A program made the position numbers and the translations under genes. A stretch of DNA of 64,000 bases from Lamellibrachia satsuma (lineage: Eukaryota; Annelida; Polychaeta; Sabellida; Siboglinidae), in NCBI GenBank assembly GCA_033239005.1, contig BSQZ01000010.1, forward strand, positions 9,562,501-9,626,500, given 5' to 3'. The notes beneath the pieces are model-generated. The model did no database searches. It saw only the letters and a list, made by a program, of their open reading frames with translations, and was not told the DNA's origin. Positions 36,053 to 48,800 of the stretch are shown here, piece by piece (positions within the stretch are counted from its first letter, which is position 1; the number at the start of each line of letters is the position of its first letter).

Positions 36053-37160
36053 TGTGACTGATTCACCCATAGTCATACTACAGGTGTAAATGCAGCATGT
36101 GACACAACCACACCCTCCAGTTTCTCTAACACGATCTTATGGATTACTGGATTTTCATGTACATACCAAGTATACACCAAGTGTTAATGTCTAGAATGTT
36201 CCACGGCCAGCTGTGGGATAGTAGCACTGTGTGCCATAAAGCAATACATTAAAGATGCAGGTGTGTCGGCATGATCAAGGAGAAATAGCTGTCAGAAGAA
36301 GCTTAACATGGATCACTGAAAGCTGACTACATTATGTGGCCATGAGTCCATGGCTACAAGTACAACTACTCTCGAGTTCCAAATAATTGTATAGGCCAAA
36401 TAACAGTATAGGGTGGCAAATTGGTCAAATTTAACAATTGTATATTGCCGAATAACAGTGTATGGAGCAAATTGTTCAAAACAAATATAGTGCGAAAAAG
36501 TCACTAGTATATTTGTCTTTTTTATCACCCAAGCAAAATTGTTTGACTTGGTGTGAAGGCATCCTTAGTAAACTACGTGGGTCATCATATATTTATGGTT
36601 TTTCCTTTTTTTTAAATTTGTACATATTCGCATCACCACAGATATAGTAACCGCGTTTTATATCTGTGAAAAAACGGGAATTAACTGGACATTAAAGTTT
36701 TATTTAATGGAATACGCAAGCCCATTTCTGGGAAACCAGCGCCAGCCAGTTACATCCGGTATGAGGTGCTGCACATGGCAGCCGTCTACGGTCAGTTTAC
36801 ATGGTGATAATAGCATTTTAACTAATAATATACCTTGTCGAGGTCCCAAGAACTAAGGATTCCGACTGATTCATCTAATCCTAGAAATATGAATACCTAT
36901 AATGCTTCGGGATCAAAATGTAGGATCCTCCTAAGCACGGATTCCAGCTAAATTCACAAATGTCGTTCGAATGGATGACAACTTGGCCATCACAGGGAGC
37001 CAGGTGCAGCACCAGAATTAGCCACCATTATCGGAGAATATAGGCCGGCACAAATGTCTAAATCTATTAACCGAATAGTGCCAAGTAAGGCATGTGTAGG
37101 GTGGCATTTTTCATCAAATAAATACGCATATCGGGACGCTTATTTGGCACTCAAGAATAG
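36053..37160. other. No confirmed gene; orphan minisatellite monomer
   Basis: Unique DNA. At 36323-36370 one diverged monomer of the 50-bp array (CTGACTACATTATGTGGCCA, then ATGAGTCCATGG) lies alone about 790 bp before the array. Confidence 0.5.
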
Positions 37161-38351
37161 TTCCTGACTGCATTATGTGGCCATGAGTCCATGACTACAA
37201 GTACAACTAGTTCCTGACTGCACTGTGTGGCCATGAGTCCATGACTACAAGTACAACTAGTTCCTGACTGCATTGTGTGCCTGTGAGTCCATGACTACAA
37301 GTACAACTAGATCCTGACTGCATTGTGTGGCTGTGAGTCCATGACTACAAGTACAACTAGTTCCTGACTGCATTGTGTGGCCGTGAGTCCATGACTACAA
37401 GTACAACTAGTTCCTGACTGCATTGTGTGGCCGTGAGTCCATGACTACAAGTACAACTAGTTCCTGACTGCATTGTGTGGCTGTGAGTCCATGACTATAA
37501 GTACAACTAGATCCTGACTGCATTGTGTGCCTGTGAGTCCATGACTACAAGTACAACTAGTTCCTGACTGCATTGTGTGGCTGTGAGTCCATGACTACAA
37601 GTACAACTAGTTCCTGACTGCATTGTGTGCCTGTGAGTCCATGACTACAAGTACAACTAGTTCCTGACTGCATTGTGTGGCTGTGAGTCCATGACTACAA
37701 GTACAACTAGATCCTGACTGCATTGTGTGCCTGTGAGTCCATGACTACAAGTACAACTAGATCCTGACTGCATTGTGTGCCTGTGAGTCCATGACTACAA
37801 GTACAACTAGTTCCTGACTGCATTGTGTGCCTGTGAGTCCATGACTACAAGTACAACTAGTTCCTGACTGCATTGTGTGGCCGTGAGTCCATGACTACAA
37901 GTACAACTAGTTCCTGACTGCATTGTGTGGCCGTGAGTCCATGACTACAAGTACAACTAGATCCTGACTGCATTGTGTGCCTGTGACTCCATGACTACAA
38001 GTACAACTAGATCCTGACTGCATTGTGTGCCTGTGAGTCCATGACTACAAGTACAACTAGATCCTGACTGCATTGTGTGCCTGTGAGTCCATGACTACAA
38101 GTACAACTAGATCCTGACTACATTGTGTGCCTGTGACTCCATGACTATAAGTACAACTAGATCCTGACCGCATTGTGTGCCTGTGAGTCCATGACTACAT
38201 GTACAACTAGATCCTGACTGCATTGTGTGCCTGTGAGTCCATGACTACAAGTACAACTAGTTCCTGACTGCATTATGTGGCCATGACTACATGTACAACT
38301 AGATCCTGACTGCATTGTGTGGCCATGAGTCCATGAATACAAATACAACTA
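37161..38351. repeat. 50-bp minisatellite (about 24 units)
   Basis: The unit is TTCCTGACTGCATTGTGTGG, CCGTGAGTCC, ATGACTACAAGTACAACTAG. Two alternating variants exist: units starting TTCC usually carry GGCCGTGAG and units starting ATCC usually carry GCCTGTGAG. One unit near 38262 is shortened. A period not divisible by three means no long ORF runs through. Confidence 0.97.
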
Positions 38352-38404
38352 ATTGCATTAGGTACCCACTGCACAGGCAATGGAACAGTAGTCCAGTAGT
38401 TATC

Positions 38405-39000
38405 TTTACAATACAATACAATATAAAATACATCTATTGCGATAAAATCATCGTGAACCAAAGCTCAGCAGCGCACCAAAACAAAAGGGGTTAAGCAGTT
38501 CATAATTGATGGGCAGTTTCAGTTGTAAACAGTAGGATTGGTACACTGGGGAGCTATGGAGGATAAGCAAGCAGGTGGGTTTTTAGTTTACGGCAAAATG
38601 TTATATTTCCTAGAGACTCAACACTGACAGGGAGTGAGTTCCACAGAGTCGGTGCAGCAACTGAAAAAGCTCTAGTTCTGACATGTGTCTTAAAACTGGG
38701 AACAAAAAGTAGATTGGATTTAGATGATCGAAGTCAATGTAATTATTTAAGAAGTGGTAATGAGTGAGAGAAACGAGGAGACCGGGTAACTACCCATGCA
38801 ACAATTTTGCACAAGCTGAAGTTTCAAGATGTATTTGAGAGAAATGTTGTGATAAATGGAATTGCAACAATCAAGTCTACTGCTAACAAGAGCAGTTGCG
38901 GTAGTTTTGGCGACAGAGTTTTTTTTAAAAGATGAGTGTACAAAACAACAAAAACTGCCTGCAAATATTTGGTTACAAATGTCTGACTGTATCAATGGCT
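38405..39000 (-). pseudogene. L2-like LINE, ORF2 C-terminus and 3' end
   Basis: The minus strand encodes the conserved end of an L2/CR1-type reverse-transcriptase ORF. ALVSSRLDCCNSI and LKLQLVQN (about 38780-38920) are followed, in another frame, by RTRAFSVAAPTLWNSLPVSV and KLKTHLLAYPP with a stop at 38554-38556. The 3' UTR contains GGTGCGCTGCTGAGC-like sequence and ends in an ATTGT-type microsatellite (38405-38430), typical of L2-like tails. The element is 5'-truncated and has at least one frameshift between the two blocks. It is distinct from the CR1/L2-like family at 48 and 60 kb. Confidence 0.82.
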
Positions 39001-39496
39001 TGAACATACAAACAACACACAGCTGCATATTTGTCTAGTAAATTTAATACAAGTAAAAGCAATACAATAATATTTTGGATGCGAGTTTGTTTATGGAGTA
39101 ATTAGATTTTGACGATGCTGTAAAGTCAGAAATAATAACATTTATTTTTCTCCAGCAATGAGATTATGTGTTGCCCTTTAGACTCTAATATAAATGCGCT
39201 GTTGCTTAACATTTGGCAAATAATTGTAGGCAGGTGAGTGCGGGGTGAAAACGTAATATAACGGTGTGCAATCACAGACATGTAATGCATTGATTTTTAA
39301 TAATGTTAACAGCAAATTATATATTGCAATAATAGTTCACAGCTTTTGTATTGATTAGGTTATTAGTTTGTGGGGCAAGTCTCAGTTAAAACACTATTTT
39401 ATTTTTAAATTGTTTTATTCCACAAATGATTTACACAAGATATTATATAGTCTTCTACTTCACGGGATAAAGTGTAATAATTGTTATAATTAAATC
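39001..39496. other. No gene recognised
   Basis: AT-rich unique sequence with short ORFs only. Confidence 0.4.
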
Positions 39497-39743
39497 ATGT
39501 TACATAACATATATCTATTCTAACAACCCAAATGTGTTTTACTGAAGTACAATTTGATTGTTATCTTTTTAGTTTTAATGTTTTGACTTGAATATCATGT
39601 TACGTTGAATGTTGAACAACAAGGTCGATATTAAAAAACAGGTAACAGCAACAAATTTTATTTAAAAATTGTGGTTCATTCAAACACATTTGGGTAGTCA
39701 GGATGTTAACATAGATCTAGATAGTTTATAATACATGTAACAT
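39497..39743. mobile_element. Palindromic MITE-like element, copy 2
   Basis: This is the second copy of the family seen at 6.0-6.25 kb. The left end ATGTTACATAACATATATCT and the complement of the right end (ATGTTACATGTATTATAAAC) match each other. Inner arms include CAATTTGATTGTTA and the complement of AACAGCAACAAATTTTATT. The centre GTTTTGACTTGAATATCATG is shared with copy 1. No coding. It is more diverged than copy 1. Confidence 0.62.
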
Positions 39744-40450
39744 CATTTTGTGAAAAATTTTCAGACTTTGTACCATAAATTGATACAAATTCTTTTTGTT
39801 CAGGCTTAATTTCCTTCAATGATGAGATGTTGCTCACAAGATGCCCACGGGATCATAAAGGAATGGTTCTTCCTCGACACATTATATATATATAAAGTAT
39901 TCGACCTATTAAGCAAACATACGCTAATTACACCCCCTTTTCTAATCAGCAGGATCCATAATTATTGTAATTTGACTAGTGTGGCACGATTGAAAGGTGT
40001 CGCCATCTGGTAGTTAGACAGTTGGCACAACTTTTCAGTTGTTCTACACTAGTCACCAAATGACCCCATTATTGTTATACAGTAACCTTATTGTCTAGAG
40101 AACACATTTTGGTGTATGCTTAAAAGAACAGATTCCTTGATATTTTTCCATGGCCCAATTTTTTTTAAGGATACTGTATGCTTATTAGGTAAAATACGGT
40201 ATGTACACTTATAAATTCTAGTGTTCAGGTCAGACTGCCCTGAGACAAACCAGCAAACAAGGTAATTATATCCTGCCTTCATAACTCGCATAGATTGTGG
40301 CAAGATATCAAGTTGATTCATGTGAACAGGAAGACAAGACATCATCACTTGTAGATTACACAAGTTTTTAATGCCAAACTACAGGAAAGAGATACGGGAC
40401 CAGAAGAAGATTGAAAGTGCAACTTTTTAAAATAATGGGTGGTGTTGATG
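39744..40450. other. No gene recognised
   Basis: Unique sequence, including the left flank of the hAT insertion. Confidence 0.4.
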
Positions 40451-42357
40451 CGTACAGGCAGGAATCAAACTTAACTCTCGCCCCTCGCCCGAGGCGAGTA
40501 GAAATTTTTGGGGATGAGTAACTTTTGGCCTGCACAAAACCTCCGGGCGAGTAGCTATTTTCCACTCGTTTTGTAACAATATAGATACAAGCAATTTGAA
40601 TTAGGTGTACACACATAAACATAACACATTGTATTGAAGAATAAAATTTTTAATCTTCATTCTCGATATATCTGATTTCATAAACTAGGAGCAGCCACTA
40701 CTCGTTGCAGCGTAGTCGAAAATCCGTGCGCACAGGTACAAATATAGTACACAGAACAGTACTTTTACCTGTCGATCTTCTGCATTTCCTTTTGAAATCG
40801 TGGAATTTCATAAAAGGGGTCCAATCCCCCAAAAGAAAACTGAGCGCCGATGATAAAGTTGTGCATAAGCGGAAATGAGAGGAAACGAGAATTTCAGCTG
40901 CACTGGCTAAAGCAACTCTCATGGCTCGAATACAAAAGTTTGTCTGCTGGTGCTGGCGTTGGCAGTGCCGCTGACCAGCGTGACGACGATGCTGACCAGC
41001 ATGACGATGACGCTGTCGTCGATGCTGAAGGTGGGGAGAGTGATGGGATGGCGAAGAACAGTGAGACTGAACTAAGCTTGAGAATGTTTTGCAAGTACTG
41101 CTGCAAGTATGAGAAAGCAGGCAGTTTTGTCGACGGCTCCCCAGTATTTAAATTGGAGGGTATCAAAGCTCACAATAGTTCTGCAAGCCATATGAAATGA
41201 GCTTATGTTCAGTACTGTCACCAAGGGTCAACCAATGTCCACTTTGTTGGGGTGAAAAATATTGCCAAGCTGTATGCCCAAGTGGCAATGTCAACTCTCT
41301 TCACATATTACTTTGCTTGTAGGAAAATGAGATTGTGGGAACTGGAACTGACGGCGCAAGCCTTGAGTGATGTCTCAGCAGCATTCCAGCAGAAGGAAAT
41401 CACAATCGCGGACATCAATTTCGAGATCACTGCATGCAAAGAAGTTATCGAGAAGTACAGAAAAAAGGATGGGCCTTCTCTGAAGTTGATTAATGGCAAA
41501 GACCAGTTTCTTGGAGAGGCTTTTGAAGAAGCCAGACGTGGACTGGCACATGGGCTGCTGAAAAGTATCAGTGACAGATTCGAAGAGGGGGCAGAAGGAA
41601 TCATTGTAGCGTCATCAATTGCCAACCTGAAGCTGTGGCCAACATCACATTTGGACAGGTCCTCTCATCCTCTGCACTTGATGTTTCCAAAGTGGAACCA
41701 GAATTGACCAAGCTCAAGAATCTTCTCTACACAAGTTATACCACAGTGAAGATGCTGTCGTGGGAGGAAGTCAACCTGTCATTTGGGACTCATTGACCTG
41801 ATCCTCACCCTTCCCGCCTCTTCAGCAGATGCTGAAAGGGGGTTTCTCCATCAGATCTGATGACAGTCTTGCTGTAAACCCCTGATATGGACCAGTTTGA
41901 TCCATCATCTGCAGTGAAGCATTGGAACCATGCTGGGCCCAGGGCAAGGAGACCCAACATCATCACTGACATTGATGAGTCGGAGATGGATGAAGATGCA
42001 GTTGCCCAAATCCTGGAAGATTTCATTCACTGACACTGCCTGGGGACATTGTGGAGGACTCTGAGAGTCGAGTCATGCAGCCATTGACAACGTCCAGAAC
42101 CTCGGGATCTGATTTAGTACTAATTGAATAAAATAATTACATTGCATCGTCAATTATGAAATTTATATTTATTTGTTCATTTTAAGTTTAAGGAGCATTG
42201 CAGGTCAACATACAAATTTGCATAAAAAGGTCGCATTTTGACAATATCCACCAAAAATGGGGAACAGTGATTTTTCACGGGGATGAGTAACATATTAAGG
42301 CTACTAGTCCCCCTGGCGAATGGGTTAAATTTCTTAATTTCGACCCCTGCGTACAGG
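40451..42357. mobile_element. hAT element (ZNF862-like transposase family) with perfect 8-bp target duplication
   Basis: Identical 8-mers CGTACAGG lie at 40451-40458 and 42350-42357. The 1891-bp element between them begins CAGGAATCAAACTTAA, and the complement of its right end begins CAGGGGTCGAAATTAA (12 of 16 positions match). Both subterminal regions also share GGGGATGAGTAAC (about 40510 and 42279). It carries an internally deleted transposase remnant (40850-42033). This is about half the length expected of an autonomous relative, so it is a defective derivative that probably needed transposase from another copy. Confidence 0.93.
40850..42033 (+). pseudogene. Defective ZNF862-like hAT transposase
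   Basis: The first part (40850-41197) has the FQLHWLKQLSWLEY lead and a TTF-type zinc finger (FCKYCCKYEKAG, then FKLEGIKAHNSSASHMK). An in-frame TGA (41198-41200) interrupts it, but the same frame continues through STNVHFVGVKNIAKLY and the C-terminal region (to 41707). Further frames give the hAT dimerisation signature LPASSADAERGF (about 41810-41845) and a tail ending AVAQILEDFIH with a stop at 42031-42033. Most of the RNase-H-like catalytic core is missing between the VGV block and the C-terminal part, so it cannot be active. At least two frameshifts lie after 41700. Confidence 0.88.
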
Positions 42358-43156
42358 TTACACAAGAAGGCCACCAGGAAAGAAACAATTGTCTGTGAGC
42401 TTATGTTTCAGGGTTGGCAGGTTTATGAAACTGGTTGGTGCCATGTAATGTGTAATTGCTATACAGCACATGTACAAACGTTGAAAACACAAGTACCGAT
42501 CTTGGTCTAAATTTGGGACAAAACTATTTCACAATTTAAATTTAATATGAACCAATTACAAAGGCGTAAAAATATAGCAGCTTATGATTTGTTTGTATAT
42601 GAAAATATACATATCAAAATTGCAATATTTTTGTAAGATTATGTATCAAGGCTGCACGATAAATTATCATAATTTATTGCAATTTGACGATATATTGGCT
42701 AAGTGTGGGACACTTCCTTACAGTACTGGAAACACGCATTTGTCAGAACTGCTGCATTGTCATGTGCTGGTAATATCGAGGGTAGTATACATGTATTAGG
42801 TTTGCAACACCTAATTAACATAACTGATAACAATTTTGCAATTTCGTCCTCATGATGACCAATCTAGAGCAATTCTACTAACATTAGCCTGTGCCAATTG
42901 TTAGCATTGATCTTGTCTATTTTGTCACCAATGTATATCTTCATTGTCCATCCTCTGGATATCAATTCAGCATCTAAATTCTGACCTCCTAAATACCCAG
43001 TTGCTCGTCCTCCCAGTGATAATTGATTTATTTGGCAAACAGAACAGAATGTGAAATACAGTACATATTTTATTATATAAAAATTTGTGTAGCATAAAGT
43101 TATGTGATATTGTAAAAAATAAATAGTGCAAGGGTACCTTAAGAACAATTCCAGTA
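42358..43156. other. No gene recognised
   Basis: AT-rich unique sequence. Small ORFs without domains. Confidence 0.4.
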
Positions 43157-43483
43157 TGGATGATGGCATACTGGTTAGAAGGCCGGACTCACATTCGAGA
43201 GAACCCAGGTTTCAAATCCCACTGTGGTCGCTTCGAACCTTTGGCAAGTTTGATCACCCCACGTTGCCACAGTTCACTCAGCTGTATAAATGAGTACCTG
43301 GCAATACCGACAGTGGTGGATATGTGAACGAATAGTCTTCGCGCAATTGCAGCGTGGCTGAATGCTTCCCAGAGAAGTTGAGATGGCCTTGGAATGAACA
43401 GGTCTGCCAGGGGGTGAAGTGTAAAGAGCTTTGAGCATCCTACGGACTGGATACCGTGCTCTATAAGAATGTACCTTTAACTT
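43157..43483 (+). mobile_element. tRNA-derived SINE, near full length
   Basis: The head has an A-box-like TGGCATACTGGTTAG (43164-43178) and a B box GGTTTCAAATCC (43208-43219), the internal RNA polymerase III promoter. The body contains GATCACCCCACGTTGCCACA and CAGCTGTATAAATGAGTACC. The 3' region AAAGAGCTTTGAGCATCC followed by CGTGCTCTATAAGAATG resembles the GCGCTTTGAG...GCGCTATATAAG tail of L2-type LINEs, which would supply reverse transcriptase. Other copies lie at 46880-47060 (minus), 49808-49945 and 50306-50850. Confidence 0.85.
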
Positions 43484-46400
43484 TTCTTTATAATAATGCC
43501 GAAATAAAGATGTGAATTGAGTGTAAAGCAATGAACAATTATATGATATATCTATGTTTATTATAGATACATATATTATATATATTATTTTTATATGGAC
43601 ATACTGATTGATTGTCTGAAATAAAAACACATTATTATTATTACAGTACAATAAAATAACGAAATTCTGAAAATAATGCTTGCTATGTTGCTGAAGTATG
43701 CTCATCTCACCTATATGCACTGAAAGTAGACATTGTTTCAACAGTGACACTGACAAGCACTAGCAGTGTTGGTCAGCTACGATTAAGTCCAACTCCAAAT
43801 CCAACCACCTGAGGTCACGTCATTACCTGATTGCCACATTAATGTCACTGCTAAGCTGTGCCACTACAGAAATGTCAATAACCATTTAAAATTTGATGAA
43901 TTACCAGACTAAATGGCAGGCAAGTCTCCTTCTGCGTAAGCTGCACAAAATTACACTTGACAAATATCCTAAGATATTATAATAGAAAATTTGCATAATG
44001 AATGTAAATCCATGTAATGTGTGGGTGAAGAAAAATGGGGATAGCTGCATAGCTTAAAATAGCATCTTTAATGTCTTCAAATTTACTAAAGGTGTATGAG
44101 GTTGCAGCTCTGGAGAGCAGTAGGAACTGGAGGAGGGAAATAGTACGTGGATGCTGGAACATACATTCAAGGAATCATGTATATAATAATCAACAGTAAA
44201 CATACAAACACAACTGAATTTTAAACATCAATAGTACAAGTTGAAAACATATAGATCAGATGGACACTGAAAGTGTTTCTCAGATAAGACCAATGGACGT
44301 ATTTTTTCCAATACGACCAATGGATGTGTTTTCTCGATCTATCAGACCAATGGATGTGTTTTCTCGATCTATCAGACCAATGAATGTGTTTTTCAGATTA
44401 GACTGATGAAGATATGTTTGAATTACCATTGCGTAGTTCCTACTTTAATGTCACAAATATCATGTCATATATTAAATTAAACAACATTCTTATTATCACA
44501 CCAATTCATGCACTTGCTCTGAAGATGACTTCTGTGAGTCTCTTTTTATAATAAATATTATGCTTAACAATTCAGGCTTATTGCAACTCTCAGCTCAGGT
44601 TACTGAGAATGTAGGCGCTACAGAAATAGTATTATTATTTCATTCCACAGTCAGATCATTTTGTTTTCTCCAGATGATAATATATTGTGAGCTGCAGTGA
44701 TTGTTAGCTAGAAAACAATCTTAGTGCAAAATGGTGAAGGACAACAGAACTTGTTTTATGGATTGTCCACGTGAACAAAACAACATAGCAAATAACTAAT
44801 TTAAGCCAATATCAAAAAGAAAACTAACATGACAATTAAGCACACCTGTAGTAGCATGCCAGCGTGTCTTCTTTTAATCATCATAAATATTCCAGACCAG
44901 AAGAAACTATGCAGCCTAACTCACGTAGGAGACTCGCGTTCCTTATATCACATTAACTTTTACTTTCTTGCTGTACTTATTAATTTGATTTTTTCCTTTT
45001 GACTAAAATTTAATATATTGCATGGTTTCTCTACTGAATATTTAGTTTTGTTCTGTCTTTGGCACAAATAAATATTTGCTGTTCCTCGTGGTGCAGTGAG
45101 CAGCGGTGTTGAAACCAGAGTTGGGGTCAGCTACATTGTAACTGAAAGAAAAAATAAAATAATTATTTAACAAAAATCCACCTGCTGAGTCTCCCCTTAG
45201 GCTGAATAAACTGTTTATATTTTTTAAAATAAAAAATCAAGTAATTTCTTACTGCCCCACCTGTGTTGTACAAAAGGTCACTAGTAACCATTGTCTAAAA
45301 TGTGTCCCATTATAACACTGACCCAGCTGCAACAAACCTTGTAAATCTTTGTCAGGTGTTCAGGTGTTCGGTAACTAATAAAATACAACCTATTGATTTA
45401 CCTTCATGCTGTTGGATGATTTAAACAGCTGTCATAATAAAGGTGCCCATTTCCTAGAAATCCGAACTTCGAGCATCCAACCATGAGTCAACACAATGAG
45501 TGAACAACTTAGAGATATTTTTCTTTGATCACAGCGCATGGCTGTTAGTTTGTTTTATGGCGCCAAATAAATCATGCGTACGTGCATGTATATGTGCATG
45601 CATGTGCGTGCATGATTGTGTCATGGGTGGCTCAGGTACTGTTTTGCTCTTCCTGTTTCTTTTCCTTTTTCACTCCTGCCAGGTTAACAGCACTGGACTA
45701 GAGTCAACAACATCAATAATCTTGTGTTGTTCAACAGAAACAGTATCAACAGTCATATCTCAATGAGAGAAAGACCAGACCAGCGGAAGTACTTTGCTGT
45801 GGGTGTAAAAAAGGACTGCGCAGATAAAGCCTCACTGAACTCCCATGGACAAAAGCAACTTCTTTCAGTATAATACGTAACATCAGTAAACAATTTAGCA
45901 ATCGTTATTTTTCTTAAATGTTTACTTGGATTGTGGGGGCTTTGTCCTGGATATGAAAAAAGGACACATCAAAGGTCAATGGGACGAAGTTAGAAAGAGA
46001 CAGATTATGTAGACAATGCAGTATCTCAAACAGGTCAATGACTGCAGTCATATATGTAGGTATTGTATACAAACCTTCTTAGTTGATTACAAACTAAATC
46101 ACACAACAAACATGCCTAAAGTTAGCAAATTAAATATTTCACATACGAGTATCTCACTTTTCTGTTCTCTATTAGAAGAGCTTAGCTGAGCCGAGCCGAA
46201 CCAAGCCCTGCCTTACCGAGCTGACCCAAGCTGAGCCAAGCCGGGGCCTGTCCAGCCCTGCCCTGCCTTGTGTGTCACACATGACATACTCATTTGTCCA
46301 CCTACACATGCTATCTACTTATGTGAGCAAATTTCAAGCTAAATGAAGCCTCTGACGTCTTCAGGTAATTGGCTAGTTTTATGCTTCACCATACAACCTC

Positions 46401-46879
46401 TTCCCCACCTGCGCATCACATGATAATAGCTGATTAATCGGTCTGGTTGTCACAATGACTTATATCATCAGGCCTACCAATGTCCAGTTACTTACATTCA
46501 TGTTGCCTTTGCCTCTATCACACTGTGGGCATGGTCATTTGGTGCATGTTAATGTAGTGATTCTACCCACGCTATTGAGAGTGATACATAAAAGTCAACT
46601 CTCTTTCTACCTGCCGTACGCACTCATCAAAGCTTAACTTCAGGAAATCGTTCGCTCTTTTTTCCATGAAGTAGTCACGATTCCGTATTTCAAAACACTC
46701 ACAGCCATAATTCCACATGCACTCACTAGGATCATATACATTTCTTTCAAAGGTCGTTTGTCAATAATTGTTTTCTTTCACCTCGTTTCATACTAATTTA
46801 TTGTCAACCTGTCTGGCATCAACTACGTCATGCTAAGTTAGCAGCTGATTCATTTGTGCAAATGCGTTATTTAGATTTG
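43484..46879. other. No confirmed gene
   Basis: AT-rich DNA. CAGTGTTGGTCAGCTAC at 43767 and CAGAGTTGGGGTCAGCTAC at 45119 resemble each other and hAT termini, but no partner ends were found. A degenerate GAGCCGAGCC/CAAGCC-rich patch lies at 46185-46265. A 30-bp array is listed separately. Confidence 0.35.
44284..44400. repeat. 30-bp tandem repeat (about 4 units)
   Basis: GACCAATGGATGTGTTTTCT units start at 44288, 44315, 44345 and 44375. The first and last are diverged. Confidence 0.88.
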
Positions 46880-47060
46880 GTAAAGGTAAAGGTATATTCT
46901 TAGACTTATATAGCATGGTATCCAGGACTTACTCTTCACCCCCTGGCAGACTTGCCTCATTCCAACACCAACTCGACTTCACTAGGAAGAACTCAGCCAT
47001 GATGCAATTACTGCGCGAAGATTATTTGTTCACATATCCACCACATGAGTATCTTTTGAT
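46880..47060 (-). mobile_element. SINE 3' half (minus strand)
   Basis: On the minus strand this matches the 43157-43483 SINE from the GTGGATATGTGAACGAAT-like body through CTGCCAGGGGGTGAAG to the tail, ending in a doubled GGTAAA motif (TTTACC on the minus strand). The tRNA-like head is missing, so the copy is 5'-truncated. Confidence 0.82.
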
Positions 47061-48335
47061 TTTTGTGAAAACAGCATATATTATTATAATTATAAAGTAT
47101 TGCAAATGGTGAATTGACCAGTATACAAATATTCAAAGATGCGAGATGGGAGCTTGTTGACTCTCACGCAGAACTGCATCAATGCCTCCAGTAGTGTCAA
47201 TTAGACTTGGGTGTCTCCATATTGTCCATCACCTACCATGCCCTTGAGTTAGGTGGCTACATGGTCAGTAGCAACCAACAAACACTGTTCTGTTAAGTGC
47301 TATTGATTACTGTGACATCCTGTTCCTGGTCAAACTAATGACATCCAATCAACAATGGTTGTGACAGGTGTAACTGTCCATGGTTAGGACTCTGCTCTTC
47401 CTTTCAAAGTCCTTGTGCTCATTACATGGCCCAAGTGCTAATTGGAGCTAATAGGTCTTCTTACTTCACCCACTCCCAGGGAGCTAGGATGTGTAGTGGA
47501 ACACACCCATGGCACACACGAACTTGTAAGGAGAGTGATACAATCCAATTACGTAGTGTGATTACTACAACTATGCACTATATAGTGTTTGTGTCTCAGA
47601 GACATACTCTGAGCAATAAATGCAGCAGTTTAGCCGTGAAATTTAGAATGTGGTGACATCATGTTTAACATCGAACATACCGATAGAGCCAGACAACATT
47701 TGCCTTTTTTATGCCATGAGTAGACTGGATTGGGTAAAAAGTAATTTAATAATTTTTCAGATGATTTAATCAAAACAAAATAATGCATTTGTACAGACAA
47801 GGTCTGTGTTCCCTCAAGTATTCAATTTGGCTAAAATGTAAAATTTACTCTTAACCAAATTAATTTTGCTTTAGCCACTTTATTTTAGCCAATTGTACTT
47901 GTTTTTTGCTAAGTTTTGGGTTTCAGCCCAACTGTTGAAATGCACGTTTCTCTGCTTTGTTAGTATTGGTTTAATAATGACAAAAACGAAAAGACTATCC
48001 TTTTGAATGTTTCTATTATTTGAAAAGTACAAACCGCATCCATAATCAACAGACTACCATCAACAATAATCGCTACCTTAGCCCAGCGCTCTCGATTAGC
48101 ACATGATATTACCAGCCATACAAATACCAAATTATCCCAGCTTGTATCCAGGTTAACAGCAACTCCTTCTTTCCACACACCAGCATTCAGTGAAACGCCC
48201 TCCCCAAGAATGTGCTTGCAGCCCCAACCACGGAGACCACCAGGGGAGCTGTTGTCTTACAAATCCATGGTCCACATTTGTACTCTCACTTTGTCTATGT
48301 ACATATACTTTACTCATACTTTTGTACATTTTTGT
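47061..48335. other. No confirmed gene
   Basis: Unique sequence with short ORFs. No domain recognised. Confidence 0.35.
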
Positions 48336-48500
48336 ACTAATACTTTCCCATCTAGCACTTCTCATGTGTGTAAATATATACACCCATTGGTGTTAAATCC
48401 TGACATATGGATGAAATAGAAGTATATACAGAGACAACGGCCATATATGATTACACTTATCAACCAGGATGTTGACAGGAATATGTTCTTCAAACTTAAA
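48336..48500 (+). repeat. 165-bp segment shared with 55553-55720
   Basis: Starts TTTTGTACTAATACTTTC and includes ATGTGTGTAAATATATACAC and GACAACGGCCATATATGATT. It ends in the LINE-derived GTTGACAGGAATATGTTC. The same segment with a few mismatches lies inside the LINE at 55.55 kb. The junction between non-LINE sequence and the LINE coding end is common to both, so both copies descend from one chimeric source. Confidence 0.85.
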
Positions 48501-48800
48501 GAAGGCTGTAGAACCAGAGGACACAAAACAGCATTAGTTAAGGAGCAGTGTAGGTTGGACATGAGAAAGTACTCTTTCTCACAGAGGGTGATAAATGAAT
48601 GGAACAAACTGCCAAATGATTGTGTTAATGCTAGTAGTGTGAATATGTTTAAAAATAGAATTGACAGATATCTGATAAGGGCGGGCTACACATAGATGAG
48701 AAAATTGTTGGACTCTCGATAAACTAATGGCTTCCTTGTCCACTTGCCATCTAGAACTTGTTTTTTGGGGATGGCAATCTTGTTAAATCTTGTTAAAAAC
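48400..48800 (+). pseudogene. CR1/L2-like LINE C-terminus and 3' UTR (copy D)
   Basis: An ORF (48447-48695) encodes the end of a CR1/L2-type reverse-transcriptase protein. It has DRNMFFKLKEGCRTRGHKTA, QCRLDMRKYSFSQRVINEWN and a C-terminus with FKNRIDRYL. The 3' UTR has TCGATAAACTAATGGCTTCC, CCACTTGCCATCTAGAAC and a terminal doubled CTTGTTAAAT motif (about 48778-48798). The last about 80 codons are intact and the rest is lost. It is the best-preserved 3' end of this family in the window. Confidence 0.88.

Noticed and set aside
37161..38351. 50-bp array considered as CRISPR or regulatory array
   Set aside because: Straight tandem minisatellite without spacers.
43767..45150. Two CAG(T/A)GTTGG...TCAGCTAC words as the ends of one hAT element
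   Set aside because: They are in the same orientation, not inverted, so they cannot be the two termini of one element.
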